Shown one piece after another: positions 1-6,131 of a DNA stretch of 13,645 nt. This DNA comes from Nitrospiraceae bacterium UBA6905. GTDB lineage: Bacteria; Nitrospirota; Thermodesulfovibrionia; Thermodesulfovibrionales; UBA6898. The translations under genes and the position numbers were made by a program. Position 1 is the stretch's first letter. Every line of letters starts with the position of its first letter. The stretch is taken from contig DKBH01000115.1 of assembly GCA_002451165.1 (NCBI GenBank), positions 1 to 13,645 of the forward strand. Direction: 5' to 3'. The notes below the pieces were generated by a model that was not told the DNA's origin, searched no databases, and saw only the letters and a program-made list of their open reading frames with translations.

Positions 1-50
1 CGCACTGCCCGTTCCCGAATCTCCGGGGAATACTTCGTTGTCTTGTCCAT
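1..50 (-). CDS. IS3-family transposase OrfA, N-terminal fragment cut by window edge
   Basis: Only about 16 codons are visible, reading MDKTTKYSPEIRERAV. The K-Y-S-P-E-x-R-E-R-A-V pattern is the usual opening of the helix-turn-helix OrfA protein of IS3-family elements, which binds the terminal repeats and is joined to the DDE integrase OrfB by programmed frameshifting. The ATG at 48-50 is preceded by an AGAGGA ribosome binding site about seven bases upstream, which supports this start. The gene is partial because the window ends. Nothing can be said about whether the full transposase is intact. Confidence 0.72.
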   Translation of the reverse strand, partial: MDKTTKYSPEIRERAV

Positions 51-100
51 GACTCTATCCTCTCAAATTGTAGAGCCTCCAGTAAACCCGGGGTGATTCA
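1..100 (-). mobile_element. IS3-family insertion sequence, left end only
   Basis: Read on the minus strand, the element begins at position 100 with TGAATCACCCCGGG, then TTTACTGGAGG. This matches the TGA-starting, CCCCGGGTTT-containing terminal repeat I know from IS3-group elements. About 50 bases inside this tip an orfA-like reading frame starts and runs off the window. The tip together with an orfA start is the evidence. The other end, the transposase core and any target-site duplication lie outside the window, so completeness cannot be judged. Bases 101-157 are flanking host DNA between the element and the DUF190 stop codon. Confidence 0.7.
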
Positions 101-157
101 GTTATCGCGGGATATTCAGACAAGAGTCATCGATGTTTGAAACATAGAGAGCGGGAC

Positions 158-493
158 TCAAGAGCCTTTGGCAACGGGCTTAATAATTATCGTATCGCTG
201 ATCTCAACAAGCCCTTTAACAACGACCGCACATATCTCGGGAAGGATCTGGGACATGATATCTTCAGAGTCTACAGCCTCAATCTTGACCGGAAGACTAG
301 TGGAAAGTTCGAGAATCTTAGACGTATGAAAAATCCTGTCACCGCCATAACCGGCGACTCCCCGGAAAACGCTTACACCTGAGACTTTATTTCGGTAACA
401 GATTTCCATCACGATTTCGTAGATAGGTTTACCCATAATCTTGTCGGTCTCATCCACGTAAATGGAAAGTTTCTTTGCGCGCACTGGTGTCAT
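158..493 (-). CDS. DUF190 family protein, partner of FluC
   Basis: A 111-residue cytoplasmic protein of the DUF190 family. It shows the family's opening strand (KKLSIYVDE, about 7-15), a helix, the glycine-rich turn FRGVAGYG (43-50) and a second alpha/beta half ending in IIIKPV; the fold is GlnB-like. Its biochemical role is not established, but DUF190 genes sit beside fluoride channel genes in many genomes, which suggests a regulatory or accessory part in fluoride export. The frame extends 18 codons further upstream, into fluC. I chose the ATG at 491-493 because an AGGAGA site lies just before it and because the family starts near this point. Its start lies ten bases after the fluC stop, so the two are almost certainly cotranscribed. 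No N-terminal membrane segment is visible. Confidence 0.88.
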   Translation of the reverse strand: MTPVRAKKLSIYVDETDKIMGKPIYEIVMEICYRNKVSGVSVFRGVAGYGGDRIFHTSKILELSTSLPVKIEAVDSEDIMSQILPEICAVVVKGLVEISDTIIIKPVAKGS

Positions 494-503
494 CCTAGTT
501 CTC

Positions 504-878
504 CTATAAAATGCGGGCGGCCCCTTCACCCAGTTTAAGGGCCGCAAAGCCGGTAATCACACTCATAGCAACATTCAGCGCTGCGATAAGCCACTCACTG
601 TCTTTAATAAGGGCGCCTGTTTCATATTCAAAGGTAGAAAAAGTCGTGTATGCACCGAGAAAACCGATGATGAAGAACGTTCTCCATTGGGGATTAAGCA
701 TGAAACGTTCAGTAAAAAGAACCATGAAAAAACCGATCAGAAAACTGCCACTGACATTGACGACGAACGTGCCGAGCGGAAAGTTTCTGCCCCAATTTTG
801 GCCTATCCACATACCTATGAGAAAACGGGCAACAGCTCCTAAGAAACCTCCCATGCCGACGATAACTATATTCTGCAT
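504..878 (-). CDS. crcB: Fluoride ion channel FluC/CrcB
   Basis: A 124-residue inner-membrane protein with four hydrophobic segments, the normal size for FluC. Members form antiparallel dimers that let toxic fluoride leave the cell. Diagnostic motifs are GGFLGAVARF (10-19), GTFVVNVSGSF (36-46, with the conserved Asn41) and GAYTTFSTF (75-83). The last carries Phe80 and Phe83, the pair lining the fluoride path in studied channels. A GTG eleven codons upstream would also open the frame. I prefer the ATG at 876-878 because MQNIVIVGMGG matches the usual family start; its ribosome binding site is weak. The gene lies 87 bases downstream of the NlpC/P60 gene and is followed at once by DUF190. I found no convincing fluoride riboswitch upstream. 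Confidence 0.93.
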   Translation of the reverse strand: MQNIVIVGMGGFLGAVARFLIGMWIGQNWGRNFPLGTFVVNVSGSFLIGFFMVLFTERFMLNPQWRTFFIIGFLGAYTTFSTFEYETGALIKDSEWLIAALNVAMSVITGFAALKLGEGAARIL

Positions 879-951
879 ATCAGCACACAACGTGAATCTT
901 ATGTATGGCACAGGTAATCAGCAAAAGAAGCCTTCACCGTAAGTCGAAGAA

Positions 952-984
952 TGCTGATGCAAGGATCACTTCATCGCATCAGCA
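952..984 (-). terminator. Inverted repeat spanning the NlpC/P60 stop codon, possible weak terminator or processing hairpin
   Basis: TGCTGATGC (952-960) and GCATCAGCA (976-984) pair perfectly over nine bases around a 15-base loop that contains the stop codon of the wall hydrolase gene. In the minus-strand transcript the hairpin is followed by TTCTTCGACTT, which is only mildly T-rich. It could attenuate transcription into fluC, protect the 3' end of the upstream message, or be fortuitous. Confidence 0.35.
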
Positions 985-2141
985 GATGCGAGTCTGTCGT
1001 TATCGATATCGAAAATCAGTCGTTTTGCTCCGACGAATCGTTTAAGATAATAAGGGGTGTCCAGACTGTTGATGGTAACCTTCTTGCCCTTTGAAGAGGC
1101 ATGGATGAAGAGATTATTCCCGAGATAGATGCCAACATGGGAAGGGAAAGATGCGTAGGTCCTAAAGAAAACAAGATCACCGATCGAAAGTTCTTCTTTA
1201 TCTATTTGTTGTCCTTCATGGAACTGTTCTCGCGCTGTACGCGGTAAATCTATGCCCAGAAATCCGTATACTTTTTTTACATAAGCAGAGCAGTCAATGC
1301 CGAGGATGGTGCTTCCGCCGAATTTATAGGGAATATTCAGGAGTTTCTTGGCAAATGTAACAAGTTTATCCCGCGTCGTCATTTCTGCGAAGTCACAAGA
1401 CTCTGATACCTTCTTGATCTCCTCCTCAACGGTATTTACCATGATGAAGTATTTCTGGTCAATATTAGGCACATCCGGTTTCTCTTCCAGATATAGCTTT
1501 TGCCCCACCCTGAGAGAAGACGAAGGCATTTCGTTAATTTCTAGAAGATCATCAGCATCCATATCGAATTTCTTAGCAATCTTCCAAAGATTATCGCCCT
1601 TTCGGACCGTATACGTCCTCGGCCCCGTAACCCGTACGAGAAGTCTTTGTCCTACGTTGAGCTTTATCGAAGTTAATCCATTAAGGTTCTTAATGTCTGA
1701 TGCTGAAACACCATATTTTGCAGAAACACTCTTCAGCGTATCCCCTTTTCTTACCGCATGGTATTTCACTGTTTCATCGGTCAACACGCTCTCTTTTTCA
1801 CCTAACACCCGGCCGTCGATATCGATAGAAGGCAACTCCATATCTTTATCATTACTTATGGTTCCTGTTGAGCCGGCTGTTTCTACGGCGTCCTGAGTGT
1901 GAGCTTCTTTCGCCATATGAGCATGATGATTTGTGTCAGGTATAACAAGCAGGGTCCCGGGTTTAAGATTTTTTGCTTTGACGCGGTTCCCTTTTTGGAT
2001 GTCATGCACGCTTACCTGGAATTTTTTTGCAATTGTGCAGAGACTGTCACCTTTCTTGATTGTATAGGTGACCTTTGCAGATACTCCCGCAACAAAGATG
2101 ATCAGAACGAAGAGTGTGCTCAGGAGCAAAACTCTTTTCAC
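966..2141 (-). CDS. Exported LysM (x3) - NlpC/P60 peptidoglycan endopeptidase
   Basis: A 391-residue cell-wall hydrolase. Residues 1-22 form a signal peptide with a long hydrophobic core ending VSA, with no lipobox cysteine. Three LysM peptidoglycan-binding repeats follow at about 24-67, 127-170 and 176-219, the first separated by a polar linker. The C-terminal NlpC/P60 cysteine peptidase domain (about 255-375) has its catalytic Cys284 in GIDCSAY, His335 in SHVGIY and His347 in FIHAS. Enzymes of this type cut stem peptides between D-Glu and the diamino acid during growth or division. The start is a GTG at 2139-2141, preceded by a strong GAGGAGG site inside the end of scpB. The scpB stop and this start share one base, so translation is probably coupled. 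Confidence 0.9.
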   Translation of the reverse strand: MKRVLLLSTLFVLIIFVAGVSAKVTYTIKKGDSLCTIAKKFQVSVHDIQKGNRVKAKNLKPGTLLVIPDTNHHAHMAKEAHTQDAVETAGSTGTISNDKDMELPSIDIDGRVLGEKESVLTDETVKYHAVRKGDTLKSVSAKYGVSASDIKNLNGLTSIKLNVGQRLLVRVTGPRTYTVRKGDNLWKIAKKFDMDADDLLEINEMPSSSLRVGQKLYLEEKPDVPNIDQKYFIMVNTVEEEIKKVSESCDFAEMTTRDKLVTFAKKLLNIPYKFGGSTILGIDCSAYVKKVYGFLGIDLPRTAREQFHEGQQIDKEELSIGDLVFFRTYASFPSHVGIYLGNNLFIHASSKGKKVTINSLDTPYYLKRFVGAKRLIFDIDNDRLASADAMK

Positions 2142-2671
2142 TATGCAGCCTCCTCACGTGTTAATTCTTTGAGCGTTGGCAACTCCGTCAGATCTCTTAA
2201 GCCGAAGTACTGGAGGAATTCCTTAGTAGTGCCATAAAGAAGAGGTTTTCCCGGCGCTTCCTTTTGTCCTATTATCTTGATGAGTCGTTTGTCGAGAAGA
2301 CTCTTGATGACACCATCAGAATTTACGCCGCGGATCTGCTCTATTTCTGCCTTTATAAGCGGCTGCTTATAAGCAACAATGGCAAGCGTCTCAAGCGCAG
2401 GCATGGAGAGTTTGTTTGACGTTGCAGCATTCGTGAACTTGCGAAGGATCTTTGCATAGAGAGGATTGGTTACCATCTGGAATCCCTGCGCAATTTCAAG
2501 TATAAGCAGACCCCGATCACGATCCTTATATTCAGAAATAAGTTCATCCATACAACGCTTAATATCCGGCTCAGGTATATCCAGAACCTCCTTAAGTGCT
2601 GAGAGCGTTATTGGTTCGCCCGAGACAAATAGCAACGCTTCAATCAAAGATTTTCTTTCTTTTGGGTCCAT
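2141..2671 (-). CDS. scpB: Segregation and condensation protein ScpB
   Basis: A 176-residue protein of standard ScpB length. ScpB dimers bind the kleisin ScpA and the SMC ATPase to build the bacterial condensin that compacts and separates sister chromosomes. The N-terminal winged helix has the typical IEALLFVSGEPITLSAL (9-25), and the second winged helix carries LETLAIVAYKQPLIKAEIEQ followed by the family's IRGVNSDGVI and KLLYGTT-like segments. The gene is the first of its run. scpA, usually directly upstream, is absent here; the region upstream instead faces a divergent rubredoxin gene. A TATACT sequence about 20 bases before the ATG may be its -10 box. Confidence 0.95.
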   Translation of the reverse strand: MDPKERKSLIEALLFVSGEPITLSALKEVLDIPEPDIKRCMDELISEYKDRDRGLLILEIAQGFQMVTNPLYAKILRKFTNAATSNKLSMPALETLAIVAYKQPLIKAEIEQIRGVNSDGVIKSLLDKRLIKIIGQKEAPGKPLLYGTTKEFLQYFGLRDLTELPTLKELTREEAA

Positions 2672-2713
2672 AAAATCCTGATAAGTATAGCAAAAAGTAA
2701 AAAAAAATTCACG

Positions 2714-2770
2714 GCTATTGTAGTCTCAAGGAAAAGGTCACAAGCTATTGTAATTATCCAAGGAAAAGGG
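2714..2770. repeat. Imperfect tandem direct repeat between scpB and rubredoxin
   Basis: Two copies begin 30 bases apart. Copy one, 2714-2738, has GCTATTGTA, eight bases, then AAGGAAAAGG. Copy two, 2744-2770, has GCTATTGTA, eight to nine bases, then AAGGAAAAGG. The outer blocks are near identical and the middles differ. The second copy supplies the -35 box and spacer of the rubredoxin promoter, so the pair could be an operator. It could equally be a local duplication in which only one copy kept a -10 box. Confidence 0.6.
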
Positions 2771-2776
2771 TAAAAT
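2748..2776 (+). promoter_or_regulatory. Predicted sigma70 promoter of the rubredoxin gene
   Basis: TTGTAA (2748-2753) and TAAAAT (2771-2776) are separated by 17 bases, and AT-rich sequence follows. Transcription would begin near 2783, leaving a leader of about 25 bases with a GAGGTGA ribosome binding site. The -35 box lies in the second copy of the tandem repeat. Confidence 0.5.
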
Positions 2777-2807
2777 TCTTTAATTTTATTAATTCTTGAG
2801 GTGAGAC

Positions 2808-2966
2808 ATGGAAAAGTGGAGATGTACTATATGTGGTTATGTTTATGACCCAGAGTATGGTGACCCTGATGGTGGAGTTGCTGCGGGAACCAAGTTCGAG
2901 GATATTCCTGACGGATGGGCTTGCCCAGTCTGTGGTGCGACAAAAGATCAGTTTGAGAAAATTTAG
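2808..2966 (+). CDS. Rubredoxin
   Basis: A 52-residue iron protein that carries single electrons in the cytoplasm, typically to rubrerythrin, superoxide reductase or flavodiiron oxygen-detoxifying enzymes in anaerobes. The four iron ligands are Cys6 and Cys9 in CTICGY and Cys39 and Cys42 in CPVCGA. The conserved GYVYDP, the acidic turn and PDGWACPVCG are all present, and length is exactly that of classic rubredoxins. The ATG follows a GAGGTGA ribosome binding site at close spacing. The gene stands alone on the plus strand, divergent from scpB, so the neighbours give no clue to its redox partner. Confidence 0.96.
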   Translation: MEKWRCTICGYVYDPEYGDPDGGVAAGTKFEDIPDGWACPVCGATKDQFEKI

Positions 2967-3213
2967 GGGGATTTTTACAACAAAGCGAATTCGCCCAGAT
3001 TGGCCTGAGATTGAATAACACAATGCGATGTTCCGATCGGAGCTTTTGTATCTCTCATACCAGGGGCAAAAGAAGATAAGTTAAATTGATGTTGTGCCTT
3101 CTACGTCCCCATAGTAACAGGTCACCATGTTCTCAGCAGAACGGCCGTATGACTGCCCACGGTAACGTAAGATGGTCGACGTAATTTCTTGTCCTCTAAC
3201 CGCAGCACAACTC
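2967..3213. other. Intergenic stretch between rubredoxin and dapB 3' ends
   Basis: No gene with a proper start is seen. The stretch holds two perfect 10-base palindromes, GCGAATTCGC (2985-2994) and TCCGATCGGA (3032-3041), neither followed by a T run. On the minus strand a 45-codon open frame (3081-3218) without a start codon at its head reads protein-like (for example SYGRSAENMVTCYYGDVEG) and overlaps the end of dapB by a few bases; it may be a gene remnant. No clear terminator for either converging gene was found. Confidence 0.4.
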
Positions 3214-4017
3214 TTATTTCAAGCCAAGAACATCCTGCATGTCGTAGAGGCCTGCGGTTTTTCCTTTCAGCCAAAGTGCAGCTTTGAGAGCGCCTCTGGC
3301 AAAGGTATCCCTGCTCGAGGCCTTATGTGTTATTTCGATCCGCTCACCAAGTCCACCGAAAAGAACAGTATGTTCTCCCACAATGTCTCCAGCTCGGACA
3401 GTCTGAATTCCGATCTCTTTTCCGGTTCTCTGTCCGATGATACCTTTTCTCGCATACACTGCCACTTCCTCAAGATTCCTGTTCACTGCACCTGCTATTG
3501 CATGAGCCATTTTTAGCGCTGTTCCGCTCGGAGCGTCCTTTTTCAGCCTGTGGTGATATTCAATGATCTCAATGTCATAATCATCTCCCAATACTTTTGC
3601 GATGTCCTGCAGGGTCTTGAGAAGGAGATTGACGCCGAGACTCATGTTAGATGCCATGACGCAAGGAATTTTCCTGAGCAAGGCTTCTACCTCCTGTAAA
3701 TCATCTTGAGAGAAGCCCGTCGTACCTATAACCATGGCCTTATTTCTTTTTGAAGCAACTTTTAGGTTCTCTTTCGTGGACTCGGCCGAGGTGAAGTCCA
3801 CAATGAGATCTACCGCATCGATTATCTTATGAATGCTGTTTTGCAGTATGATACCTGTTTCTCCAATCCCGGAGATAAGGCCGATATCTGTGCCGATCTC
3901 ACTGTGGTCTGTGCGCTCGAACGCACCTCCAAGTCGAAGACCGTCATATTCACGGCAAAGGGCAGCTATCCTGCTTCCCATTCTTCCTGCTGCACCAGCC
4001 ACACCGATTTTTATCAT
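3214..4017 (-). CDS. dapB: 4-hydroxy-tetrahydrodipicolinate reductase DapB
   Basis: A 267-residue cytoplasmic enzyme that reduces hydroxy-tetrahydrodipicolinate with NAD(P)H in the diaminopimelate/lysine pathway, supplying peptidoglycan and protein synthesis. The N-terminal Rossmann motif is GVAGAAGRMG (5-14), GTTGF is at 98-102, and the substrate/catalytic signature EYHHRLKKDAPSGTA spans 153-167, with His155 and Lys159 matching the catalytic His and Lys of E. coli DapB. Length is normal. A GAGGAGGA ribosome binding site lies before the ATG. The start overlaps the stop of yacG in an ATGA, so it is probably translated from the same message. No other lysine gene is nearby. Confidence 0.96.
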   Translation of the reverse strand: MIKIGVAGAAGRMGSRIAALCREYDGLRLGGAFERTDHSEIGTDIGLISGIGETGIILQNSIHKIIDAVDLIVDFTSAESTKENLKVASKRNKAMVIGTTGFSQDDLQEVEALLRKIPCVMASNMSLGVNLLLKTLQDIAKVLGDDYDIEIIEYHHRLKKDAPSGTALKMAHAIAGAVNRNLEEVAVYARKGIIGQRTGKEIGIQTVRAGDIVGEHTVLFGGLGERIEITHKASSRDTFARGALKAALWLKGKTAGLYDMQDVLGLK

Positions 4018-4193
4018 GAATCCTCCTCTGTTGTTCGTTCGTCTTCCTCTTCCTCTTTTTTCCCCTGTATACGGTATCTTTCATTTGCCCACGCTCCGAG
4101 GTCTATGAGCTTGCAACGCTCTGAGCAGAAGGGTCGAAAGGGATTTTCCTCCCACGTCGTAATGTTTCTGCAAATGGGGCAGATGATCTGCAT
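4014..4193 (-). CDS. yacG: YacG family zinc-ribbon protein
   Basis: A 59-residue protein with the YacG signature: Cys5 and Cys8 in CPICRN, then Cys23 and Cys27 in FCSERCK, spaced to bind one zinc, followed by the family motif IDLGAWANERYRI (30-42). In E. coli YacG binds the GyrB subunit and inhibits DNA gyrase. The tail (45-59) is very acidic (Glu/Asp-rich), which is common in the family. The ATG lies one base after the stop of the Gx transporter gene and has little ribosome binding site, so it likely depends on coupling. Its stop overlaps the dapB start by four bases. The gyrase role here is by family only. Confidence 0.9.
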   Translation of the reverse strand: MQIICPICRNITTWEENPFRPFCSERCKLIDLGAWANERYRIQGKKEEEEDERTTEEDS

Positions 4194-4194
4194 T

Positions 4195-4728
4195 TCAGGC
4201 TTGGGCTACATTGTGCAGCGATTCCGGCTTTTTTTTCAACAAATTCTTGATCAATATGCCTGCAACGATACCATTAACCAACCCCGTAAGTGTCCCCAAA
4301 AGTATAATGATGGGGCTGATAAAAAGAACTGCCTCGATCCGTTGTATAAAAAGACCGTAGGCAAGAAAAAGTTGAGCAGCATTATGGAAGAGGGCACCGA
4401 TAAGACTTAGCCCAACCGGACCAAAGATCTTTTTGTTCGCAGCCAGCACTACACCCATGGCACATGTCGCACAGACACCACCCCCAAAGCTAAGAATAAA
4501 TGATGGGCCGAGAAAAGTTCCGATAAAAAGAGAACCGAGGATAATTCTATTAATCGTGATCATCAGAGCTACCCGAAAACCGAAAAGTAATAATGCCGTG
4601 AGTGTAATGATGTTCGCAAGACCTAGCCTGAGCCAGGGTATAGGGCTGGGAAGAATCGCCTCAAATCCGTGCAGGGCAAGGGCATATGCCGACAGGATAG
4701 CAATGCGATATTTATCCGGTAATAGCAT
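4195..4728 (-). CDS. Gx transporter family membrane protein (Hpre_diP_synt_I type)
   Basis: A 177-residue integral membrane protein with about five hydrophobic segments. The family is often labelled heptaprenyl diphosphate synthase component I, but the protein has no prenyl-synthase DDxxD motifs and looks like a small transporter component. Family hallmarks are the early LPSPIPWLRLGLANIITL (26-43) and the glycine-rich SFGGGVCATCAMG (80-92). Such proteins resemble ECF-type substrate-binding subunits and recur next to ApbE and NusG domain II genes, so import or export of a flavin or quinone-related small molecule is a fair inference without proof. An AAGGACC site precedes the ATG, and the start overlaps the upstream gene by 17 bases. 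Confidence 0.82.
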   Translation of the reverse strand: MLLPDKYRIAILSAYALALHGFEAILPSPIPWLRLGLANIITLTALLLFGFRVALMITINRIILGSLFIGTFLGPSFILSFGGGVCATCAMGVVLAANKKIFGPVGLSLIGALFHNAAQLFLAYGLFIQRIEAVLFISPIIILLGTLTGLVNGIVAGILIKNLLKKKPESLHNVAQA

Positions 4729-5113
4729 CGAGGTCCTTTTTCATGCCATTGCCTGCAATGATGGCGACGCTGTTCGGGAGGCACAGAATGGTTCCTCTTG
4801 TAATCCATCCCTGGCTCATGCAGATATGGTTTTTACATTCAGCCTTCTTCATGCGAACTCTCCCGTTGCTGATCTCGATGACTGCATGACCCTGTGATCC
4901 TTCTATCAACACTTCTCTATCAGTGAAGAGAGATGCCGAGAAGACTGCTTTGCCGCTTACCTCTATGATAACTTCAGAGCCTTGTGAAAGAGCCTCGCGT
5001 GTATAGAACATTCCGAAAATCGAAGCAATGATCAGGAATAGCAAAAGCATCCGGTCTGCGATAGTGGTGTTACGAAGCTCTGTTTTCAAATGATAATTCT
5101 CCCTTGAGTCCAT
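4712..5113 (-). CDS. NusG domain II-containing membrane-anchored protein
   Basis: A protein of up to 133 residues with one membrane segment (about 22-38, MLLLFLIIASIFGMF) followed by an extracytoplasmic NusG domain II. The domain ends in the family's cysteine pattern, with CKNHIC, then GWI and ILCLPN (roughly 92-112), as in stand-alone NusG_II proteins. These recur with ApbE and Gx transporter genes in anaerobes; function is not known. The start is uncertain. The ATG at 5111-5113 has no ribosome binding site and lies 44 bases inside apbE. A TTG at 5087-5089 has GGGAGA well placed upstream, and the ATG at 5048-5050 begins right at the membrane helix. Confidence 0.82.
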   Translation of the reverse strand: MDSRENYHLKTELRNTTIADRMLLLFLIIASIFGMFYTREALSQGSEVIIEVSGKAVFSASLFTDREVLIEGSQGHAVIEISNGRVRMKKAECKNHICMSQGWITRGTILCLPNSVAIIAGNGMKKDLDAITG

Positions 5114-6089
5114 CTGTCATATAAGCTATGCCGCTGCTGTCAATAATAAGCGCATCCAAACCCAGTTCTTTCGCAAGCTTCATGCCCCTCTCAGGACCGA
5201 GCACAAATATCGCGGTAGAAAATGCATCCGCATAGACTGCCTTATCTGTAACAACGCTGACACTTCTGCAGGTTGATGCAGGAAATCCTGTTGCAGGATC
5301 GAGGAGATGATGATATCTGCTCCCGTCAGCAATAAAATACCTCTCATAGTCTCCTGACGTTGATATCGCCTTTTCTGTCAATCTCACCTTTGCCATGATT
5401 TCATCCCTATCGCTTGTCTGCCGAGGATTTTTGATCCCAATCGTCCAGCGACTTCTGTCCGGTTTCAGACCGAATGTCCTGATATCTCCCGCAATGGCAA
5501 CGAGTCCCGACGAAAATCCCTTCTTTAAAAGAGTAGTTGCGGCGATATCTGCGGCGTATCCCTTTGCTATGCCTCCAAGGTCCAACTTCATTCCTTTTCT
5601 TCTAAGGTAGATCGTTGACGCCCTTTTATTTAGTATTATATCCCTGTAATTTACCAGCGGTAAAGCACGTTTGACTTCAGCCTCAGAAGGCCTTATCCTA
5701 CTTGCAAAATCCCAGAGCAGAGTAACCGGCCCCAAGGTGGGTTCGAAGGAGCCTCTCGATTTATGAGCAACATAAACAGCCTCTTCGATAATCGCAAATG
5801 TATCAGGTGATACTCTCGTTGCAGATATGCCTGCATTCCGGTTGATGGCAGAAAGTTCGCTGGTATCAGAGTAATAATTGATGAGATTGCCAATTTGGTC
5901 AATCATGGCAAACGTCTCTTCCATAGCCTTTTCTGCTTGTTCTTTTGACTCAGAAACAACCGTAATGCTTACGATGGTGTCCATCATGGGCATTGACTTC
6001 TTATAGGTTGATTCCTTTTTTCCTGTGCAGGAAAAAGCTGCTATGAGCATTAGAGCGGTAATGATCAAGCAAGAATTTTTCGTGATCAT
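5070..6089 (-). CDS. apbE: FAD:protein FMN transferase (ApbE), lipoprotein
   Basis: A 339-residue enzyme that transfers FMN from FAD to a Thr/Ser of target proteins outside the cytoplasm, such as Rnf/Nqr subunits or FMN-binding-domain proteins. The N-terminus is a lipoprotein signal with the lipid-modified Cys21 after AAFS, so it is anchored on the outer face of a membrane. Visible family motifs are MDTIVSITV (36-44), LDLGGIAKGYAADIA (169-183), SGDYERYF (245-252), HHLLDPATGFPA (260-271) and ADAFSTAIF (287-295), with Asp288 and Thr292 as metal ligands. The usual GGD/GGN turn reads AGD (200-202), a small departure. It follows uvrA by 42 bases and overlaps the NusG_II gene. No target motif of the DGxTGAT type is seen in any protein of the window. 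Confidence 0.93.
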   Translation of the reverse strand: MITKNSCLIITALMLIAAFSCTGKKESTYKKSMPMMDTIVSITVVSESKEQAEKAMEETFAMIDQIGNLINYYSDTSELSAINRNAGISATRVSPDTFAIIEEAVYVAHKSRGSFEPTLGPVTLLWDFASRIRPSEAEVKRALPLVNYRDIILNKRASTIYLRRKGMKLDLGGIAKGYAADIAATTLLKKGFSSGLVAIAGDIRTFGLKPDRSRWTIGIKNPRQTSDRDEIMAKVRLTEKAISTSGDYERYFIADGSRYHHLLDPATGFPASTCRSVSVVTDKAVYADAFSTAIFVLGPERGMKLAKELGLDALIIDSSGIAYMTDGLKGELSFENRAS

Positions 6090-6131
6090 AGTGCTTTCAT
6101 TCTATAACAAATGCATGCATGATAAAAAGGA

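Noticed and set aside
511..942. 143-codon plus-strand open frame opposite fluC
   Set aside because: Antisense shadow of the fluC gene; proline- and lysine-rich with no recognisable domain and no ribosome binding site.
879..965. Possible fluoride riboswitch ahead of fluC (GGTGAAGGCTTC ... CTGATTACCTGTG on the minus strand)
   Set aside because: Only a loose resemblance to the crcB motif; the segment is too short and the paired elements and pseudoknot cannot be built convincingly by eye.
1348..1896. 182-codon plus-strand open frame opposite the LysM-NlpC/P60 gene
   Set aside because: Serine-rich antisense shadow; the minus-strand frame has clear domains and catalytic residues.
3829..4410. 193-codon plus-strand open frame across dapB, yacG and the Gx transporter gene
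   Set aside because: It runs antisense to three recognisable genes and its product resembles no family.
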